27,373 nucleotides of DNA from Acetobacteraceae bacterium (GTDB lineage: Bacteria > Pseudomonadota > Alphaproteobacteria > Acetobacterales > Acetobacteraceae): NCBI GenBank assembly GCA_030039695.1, contig JASHVB010000354.1:1-27373 (forward strand), given 5' to 3'. Shown here piece after piece: positions 23,313 to 27,373 of this stretch. The position numbers were made by a program, and so were the translations under genes. Each line of letters opens with the position of its first letter. Positions within the stretch are counted from its first letter, which is position 1. A model generated the notes under the pieces. That model was not told the DNA's origin. It saw nothing but the letters and a program-made list of their open reading frames with translations, and made no database searches.

Positions 23313-24152
23313 TCAGCGCACGCCAACGTAGCTCGCGGCGGCGTCGAAGCCTGCCATCATCCGCGCGTGGCGTTCATCGACACGCGCGCGGGCCTCCGGG
23401 TGGGTGAAGATGAAATACCCGTTGGTGCGGATTGCATGCACCACGTGCTCGCCCACCACGTCGGCGGAAAGGCCGGTAGCGGATCGGGCGCGTGCTTCGT
23501 TCAGGTCGGCCCGCTGATAGCTGCCGCCAAAACGCTCGGGACGGCGGTGGCCGGAATCATAGAGTGTGGTGTCCACTTGTGCCGGGCATAACACCGAAAC
23601 GCCGATGCCACTGCCTTGCAGTTCCATCGTCAGAGCTTCGGAGAGTGCGATTACGCCGTGCTTGGTCATGGCGTAGGCGCCGATGCCAGGGATGTTCGGA
23701 TTGACTTGCAGCCCCGCCATGGAGGCGGTGTTGACGATGTGGCCGCCCTCGCCATGCTTCTGGATGCGCGGCGCGAAGACCTGCACGCCGTTGACCACGC
23801 CAAACAAGTTGACGCCGAAGATCCAGTCCCATTGGGCGCGGGTCATGTCGAGCAACCGTACATTACCCAGCGAGATTCCAGCGTTGTTGCAGATGATGTG
23901 GACCTTGCTGAATTCGGCCTCCACGGCGTCGGCGGCACGTGCGACGGCGTCAGCATCCGACACATCGAGCGTCAGGGCGATGGCGCGCACGCCGAGCGCG
24001 GCGATTTCGCGGCGCGCGCGTTCGAGTGCATCGGGCTGGATGTCGGCGAGAGCGACGTGTGTGCCAGCACGCGCAAGCGCCCGGCAGATGCCGAGGCCAA
24101 TGCCGTTCGCCGCGCCAGTGACGAAGGCGACCTTGCCGCTGATCTCTTGCAT
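23313..24152 (-). CDS. SDR oxidoreductase
   Basis: A 279-residue classical short-chain dehydrogenase. The cofactor motif is TGAANGIG (12-19), Asp37 in ADIQ after the second strand favours NAD, and LDVSD (62-66) is the adenine-site acid. NNAG is at 89-92, and the catalytic set is Ser144, Tyr160 and Lys164 (YAMTK). The C-terminal region with GYFIFTHPEARARVDER is typical of a subgroup of about 280 residues often annotated only as SDR. The substrate is unknown. It precedes the J-domain gene and follows lpxC on the same strand, separated from lpxC by a palindromic repeat (24173-24246). The ATG at 24152 has only a G-rich stretch as ribosome site. Confidence 0.87.
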   Translation of the reverse strand: MQEISGKVAFVTGAANGIGLGICRALARAGTHVALADIQPDALERARREIAALGVRAIALTLDVSDADAVARAADAVEAEFSKVHIICNNAGISLGNVRLLDMTRAQWDWIFGVNLFGVVNGVQVFAPRIQKHGEGGHIVNTASMAGLQVNPNIPGIGAYAMTKHGVIALSEALTMELQGSGIGVSVLCPAQVDTTLYDSGHRRPERFGGSYQRADLNEARARSATGLSADVVGEHVVHAIRTNGYFIFTHPEARARVDERHARMMAGFDAAASYVGVR

Positions 24153-24172
24153 GCGCAGACCCCCGGATCGTT

Positions 24173-24246
24173 GTCATTGCGACAGACGCAGCGACCGACC
24201 ACGCTCCCGGCGGAGATTGCTTCGTCGCCCTGTTTGTCGCAATGAC
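24173..24246. repeat. Palindromic repeat-like element between lpxC and the SDR gene
   Basis: Perfect 12-bp terminal arms, GTCATTGCGACA (24173-24184) and TGTCGCAATGAC (24235-24246), enclose 50 bases that include GGAGATTGCTTCGTCGC. The whole 74-base unit fills most of the 100 bases between the two genes. The sequence resembles, from memory, short dispersed palindromic repeats seen in many proteobacterial genomes with arms like GTCATTGCGA. In RNA it would form a long stem-loop 3' of lpxC. Confidence 0.6.
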
Positions 24247-24252
24247 CGGAGT

Positions 24253-25167
24253 TCAGGCCGCAGCGGATACCGGCTCCGGGGTCGCGAGGCGCCAGGCGGA
24301 CGCGTCCGCGAACACTGCCCGCAACAGGCGGTTGTTCAGCGTGTGACTGGGCCGGTGTGCAATGAAGTGGCCGCTGATCGGCGCGCCCGCCAAAGCCAGG
24401 TCGCCCACCACGTCCAACAGTTTGTGCCGCGCGAACTCATCAGGCATGCGCAGGCCGGCCGGGTTCAAGATACGCGCCTGACCGACCACGATCGCGTTGT
24501 CCAGGCTGCCGCCCTGGGCAAGGCCGGCGGCGCGCAAATGCTGCACTTCCTCCATGAGCGTGAAGGTGCGGGCACGCGAAAGCTCGTGGCGGAAGGTGTC
24601 CGATGACAGACGCAGCGACAGCGCCTGGCGGCCAATTGCCGGCGCCGCGAAGTCAATCGACAGCGCCATCTCCAAACCTGGACCGCCGGGGCGCAGCTCT
24701 GCGAATGCCTCGCCGTCGCTCACGCGTACCGGGCGGCGGATGTGGATGCTGCTGCGCGGCGCGGCCTGCTCGACGATCCCGGCGCAGTCCACCAGGAAAA
24801 CGAAGGGCGCGGCCGAGCCGTCGAGCGCCGGCACCTCCGGCCCGTCCAGCTCGATCAGCGCGTTGTCCACGCTCGCGCCGGCGAGCGCGGCCATCAGATG
24901 CTCCACAGTGCTGACGCGCGCCGAGGCCCAGCTCTCGTCGGCCAGAACCGTAGCGAGGCGGGTGTCGGCCACACGGTTGAAGCGGGCCGGAATGTCGCGA
25001 CCAAGGTCGGTACGACGGAACACGACCCCGTGACCGGGATCCGCGGGGTGCAGGGTCAGGCTGATGCGTTGTCCCGAATGCAGGCCGACGCCGACGCAGC
25101 CGATCGGCGCCTTCAACGTATGCTGCCACGTTTGACCGGGCATGAAAGCCTGCGGCGGGCCGTCCAT
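24253..25167 (-). CDS. lpxC: UDP-3-O-acyl-N-acetylglucosamine deacetylase
   Basis: A 304-residue zinc deacetylase performing the committed step of lipid A synthesis. Zinc ligands are His90 in STVEHLMAAL, and His248 and Asp252 in ARHKLLDVVGDL; the catalytic histidine is His275 in SHTLNNRLL. GVGLHSG (26-32) and LDGPEVPALDGSA (108-120) are further hallmarks. The ATG at 25167 is chosen for GGAGG 9 bases upstream; a longer frame to 25188 lacks such support. In many proteobacteria lpxC follows ftsZ in the cell-division cluster; here it is separate, divergent from the diaminopropionate ammonia-lyase gene and upstream of an SDR. It shows the cell has a Gram-negative outer membrane with lipid A. Confidence 0.95.
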   Translation of the reverse strand: MDGPPQAFMPGQTWQHTLKAPIGCVGVGLHSGQRISLTLHPADPGHGVVFRRTDLGRDIPARFNRVADTRLATVLADESWASARVSTVEHLMAALAGASVDNALIELDGPEVPALDGSAAPFVFLVDCAGIVEQAAPRSSIHIRRPVRVSDGEAFAELRPGGPGLEMALSIDFAAPAIGRQALSLRLSSDTFRHELSRARTFTLMEEVQHLRAAGLAQGGSLDNAIVVGQARILNPAGLRMPDEFARHKLLDVVGDLALAGAPISGHFIAHRPSHTLNNRLLRAVFADASAWRLATPEPVSAAA

Positions 25168-25414
25168 CAAGTCTCGCCTCCGGTGCATCGGGCGATGGAA
25201 TTGCCCGCGGTTGTGGCGAAACTACGGACGGGTGCGACGGCTAGCGAGTCAATGATTATTGCCGATTGTTACCTTTGTTTGCGGCCGCCTCCGGCGAAAG
25301 CCGCGTCAGGCCTTCCCCAGCCCGTTCGCCTGCAGTGGCGGAGACCAGGTGTGGGGGGCTCATATCGTGCACAGCGTGGCCCGCCATCGGCCGCCGCGCT
25401 ACCGTCTCGCCACG

Positions 25415-26575
25415 ATGTTGCCGCCGCATCCTTTTCGCGTCTTGCCAAACCCACGGAACACCACGCCGGATATGGACGTGCTGCCTGCATCGGGATTCCG
25501 CCGCGCGAAAGGGGAGATCACCGCATGGTCTGGCTACACGGCGACGCCGCTGCGTGACCTGCCGGACTTCGCCCGCGGCGCCGGGCTGGGTGCAATCAGA
25601 CTGAAAGACGAAGCGAGCCGCTTTGGCCTGCAGAGCTTCAAGGCGCTGGGCGGTGCCTACGCCGTTGGCATGCTGCTACTGAACGAGCTGGCACGGACAG
25701 GAACCGCGCCTGCGGCCACCGCGGCAGGCCTAGAGGCCGGCACGCATCGGTCGGCGACACAGCGCATCATCGTGACCTGCGCGACCGACGGCAATCACGG
25801 GCGCGCGGTCGCGTGGGGCGCGCGGCGCTTCCATGCCCGGTGCGTCGTTTTCATTCATGCCGCTGTCAGCCAATCCCGCGCGGACGCCATCGCGCATTAC
25901 GGCGCGGAAATCCGCCGTGTGGCTGGCACCTACGACGATGCCGTGCGCGAAACGGCCCGCCAGGCAAATACACACCACTGGCACGTCGTCTCTGACACCT
26001 CGTGGCCCGGCTACACTGAAATTCCACGCGACATCATGCAGGGATACCGCCTGATGGCGGACGAGGCCGCCGACCAATGGACCGGCGATCCGCCTACGCA
26101 TGTCTTCATCCAAAGCGGCGTAGGCGGCGTCGCGGCGGCCATCTCCGTGCACATGCGCACACGGTTCAAACGAACCCCTGCACTCATCGTTGTCGAGCCG
26201 GACCGAGCTGCGTGCCTGCTCGCCAGCGCCGAGCTCGGGGAGCGCACCGCCATTCCAGGCGATCTAGATACGCTCATGGCGGGACTGGCCTGTGGCGAGC
26301 CCAGCCTACTCGCCTGGCAGGAGCTTGACCGCGCCGCCGCTGCGTTCATGGCGATCCCCGACGAAGCCGCCGTCGACACCATGCGCCTGCTTGCGCGCCG
26401 CGGAATCGAATCGGGGGAATCCGGCGTGGCCGGACTTGCCGGGCTGCTGCTCGCGGCACGGGATCCCGGCGCGCGTGCCAGCCTAGGGTTGAATAAGGGC
26501 AGCCGCGTGCTGACGTTCAGCACGGAAGGTGCGACAGACCCCGCGCTTTATGCACGACTGACCCGCCAGAGTTAG
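25415..26575 (+). CDS. Diaminopropionate ammonia-lyase
   Basis: A 386-residue fold-type II PLP enzyme that converts 2,3-diaminopropionate to pyruvate and two ammonia. The PLP lysine is Lys76 in FGLQSFKALGGAYA (70-83); KDEASRFGL just before it and TCATDGNHGRAVAW (121-134) are typical of the family, with Asp125 at the position of the acid that handles the D-isomer. SGVGGVAAA is the phosphate-binding glycine loop and the end RVLTFSTEGATD is conserved. I use the ATG at 25415, which gives the usual N-terminus with NPRNTTPDM; there is no good ribosome site, and a much longer frame to 25259 is unlike the family. The 247-base divergent gap to lpxC is partly AT-rich near 25250-25280 and should hold both promoters. 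Threonine dehydratase is the main alternative but fits less well. Confidence 0.87.
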   Translation: MLPPHPFRVLPNPRNTTPDMDVLPASGFRRAKGEITAWSGYTATPLRDLPDFARGAGLGAIRLKDEASRFGLQSFKALGGAYAVGMLLLNELARTGTAPAATAAGLEAGTHRSATQRIIVTCATDGNHGRAVAWGARRFHARCVVFIHAAVSQSRADAIAHYGAEIRRVAGTYDDAVRETARQANTHHWHVVSDTSWPGYTEIPRDIMQGYRLMADEAADQWTGDPPTHVFIQSGVGGVAAAISVHMRTRFKRTPALIVVEPDRAACLLASAELGERTAIPGDLDTLMAGLACGEPSLLAWQELDRAAAAFMAIPDEAAVDTMRLLARRGIESGESGVAGLAGLLLAARDPGARASLGLNKGSRVLTFSTEGATDPALYARLTRQS

Positions 26576-26708
26576 CAATCCATCGCAGATTTAAGGCGTA
26601 TGGCACGGCTATTACACGAAAAATCATCTTGATTACCTGGATCGGGCGTAGTCGTGGAGTCGCGGGAGATCGCGCAGAACGAGGATCAGACCGCACGCAT
26701 CCAGCCCA

Positions 26709-26787
26709 GCGAAGCCGGAACCCATGCGGCTGCGGCGTCGATAGGGAGCTTCAGTCGATAGGGAGCTACATGGGTACCGGCTTTCGC
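26709..26787. repeat. Imperfect inverted repeat between the ammonia-lyase and amidase genes
   Basis: The left arm with GCGAAGCCGGAACCCATG (26709-26726) and the right arm CATGGGTACCGGCTTTCGC (26769-26787) pair over 18 bases with one indel and one mismatch. The right arm runs on into CGGGATGACC. From memory this resembles the dispersed palindromes with GGCTTTCGCCGGGATGAC found in many proteobacteria. It lies between two converging genes. Confidence 0.6.
26737..26770 (+). repeat. 17-base tandem duplication inside the inverted repeat
   Basis: Two adjacent copies of a 17-base unit beginning GTCGATAGGGAGCT (26737-26753 and 26754-26770), identical except for one T/A difference near the end. They form the loop of the inverted repeat at 26709-26787 and look like a slippage or replication duplication. 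Confidence 0.85.
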
Positions 26788-26816
26788 CGGGATGACCGTA
26801 GCGTGCAGGCTGCCGG

Positions 26817-27373
26817 CTACCGAAGCACGGCCTCAACTGCCGAGGCGATCCGGAACAAGCGTGCGTCCCCCATGGTCTCGCCCATCAGCATCAGGCCGAC
26901 TGGTGCGTCACCTGAGCGGTGACAGGGCAGGCTGATCGCACAGCGGTCGAGGAAATTGCCCAGTGCAGTATTACGTAAAATCAACAGGTTAATACGGTTG
27001 TATTCATGTTCATCCAAAAGATCAGCAATGCGTGGTGGCACGATCGGCACGGTCGGCATCAGCACGCTGTCGTAATCGCGGGTTCGCTGGTCGAAGCTGG
27101 CGATCAGGCGGGCGCGGGCATTCACGACATCGAGGTAGTCGGCGGCCGTCATCGCCGCGCCACGCTCGATGCGCATGCGAATGCGTGGGTCGTACAACGG
27201 CGCCTTGGTCGCCAACAGGGGACGGTGCCACGCGTAGGCTTCCGCGGCGGCGAACCCTCCTTTCGCGTTTACAGCTTGGATCTCATCGAACTCCGGCACC
27301 CGCGCTCGCTCGATCTGCGCGCCAGCCCTCGACAGCACGGACACGGCCCGGTCGAACGCTGCGGCAACCGCCG
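26817..27373 (-). CDS. Amidase signature family protein, C-terminal part (5' truncated by window edge)
   Basis: The last 185 residues of an amidase; the frame is open through the window edge, so the start and the Ser-Ser-Lys catalytic region lie outside. Recognisable C-terminal blocks are FDRAVSVLSRAGAQIE, YDPRIRMRIERGAAM, YDSVLMPTVPIVPP (the conserved P-T segment) and GDAPVGLMLMGETMGDARL, then the terminal helix FRIASAVEAVLR. Family members hydrolyse amides or carry out glutamyl-tRNA amidation (GatA); GatA proper is unlikely because its usual C-terminal sequence differs and no gatB or gatC is near. The stop TAG is at 26817-26819. Bases 26961-27020 are strikingly AT-rich for the genome. It converges with the ammonia-lyase gene. 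Confidence 0.85.
   Translation of the reverse strand, partial: AVAAAFDRAVSVLSRAGAQIERARVPEFDEIQAVNAKGGFAAAEAYAWHRPLLATKAPLYDPRIRMRIERGAAMTAADYLDVVNARARLIASFDQRTRDYDSVLMPTVPIVPPRIADLLDEHEYNRINLLILRNTALGNFLDRCAISLPCHRSGDAPVGLMLMGETMGDARLFRIASAVEAVLR

Noticed and set aside
1..27373. CRISPR arrays, insertion sequences, prophage genes, secondary-metabolite clusters
   Set aside because: No regularly spaced direct repeats, transposase or integrase motifs, or PKS/NRPS-type domains were seen; the only repeats are the short palindromes and the 17-base duplication listed.

Overview
The window is G+C-rich, gene-dense chromosomal DNA. Gene content (LpxC, GalU, glutamine-dependent NAD synthase, a YqjD/YqjE-like pair, many SDR, acyl-CoA and Rieske enzymes) and the usual Shine-Dalgarno boxes suggest a free-living alphaproteobacterium, plausibly of the Rhodospirillales/Acetobacteraceae type. 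That placement is inference; there is no rRNA or other phylogenetic marker here. I see no tRNA, rRNA, CRISPR array, intact insertion sequence, phage gene or integrase.

Layout. 1-5349 (+): the end of nadE, an FAD-linked D-2-hydroxyacid dehydrogenase, a CitE-like CoA-ester lyase, then an overlapping trio of a PuuD-like glutamine amidotransferase, an RluB-type pseudouridine synthase and RsmD. 5369-9471 (+): a MarR-GNAT fusion with a perfect palindrome touching its start codon, an MHS-type symporter, PdxA and a two-CBS-domain protein. 9666-10339 (-): a YqjE/YqjD-like membrane pair. 10964-14407 (-): a tightly overlapping operon gnd, gntK, xylose-dehydrogenase-like SDR, acyl-CoA dehydrogenase, with a FucA-like class II aldolase transcribed divergently at 14515. 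15648-18750 (+): a FabG-like SDR and a two-subunit Rieske oxygenase close to anthranilate dioxygenase/salicylate 5-hydroxylase; the gaps around them are the least gene-like part of the window. 19103-20251 (+): a YcaD-like MFS protein. 20363-25167 (-): six genes in one direction, lpxC, SDR, membrane J-domain protein, galU and the phosphohexomutase. 25415-26575 (+): diaminopropionate ammonia-lyase. 26817-27373 (-): the C-terminal part of an amidase cut by the window edge.

How the genes work together. galU and the phosphohexomutase are 4 bases apart and would make UDP-glucose for envelope polysaccharide, with lpxC (lipid A) on the same strand. The gnd-gntK-SDR set reads as an aldose/gluconate oxidation route into the pentose phosphate pathway; the acyl-CoA dehydrogenase at its end is the odd member. 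The Rieske pair needs electron-transfer partners that are absent here.

Most notable outside genes: the 18-base palindrome abutting the MarR-GNAT start; a region of competing hairpins at 2139-2206; a palindromic dispersed-repeat-like element at 24173-24246; an inverted repeat enclosing a 17-base tandem duplication at 26709-26787; two look-alike hairpins after gene ends (18752 and 20259); and a 60-base, 35% G+C patch inside the amidase gene. I found no convincing wholly new system; the MarR-GNAT operator arrangement and the mixed sugar/acyl-CoA operon are the best leads.
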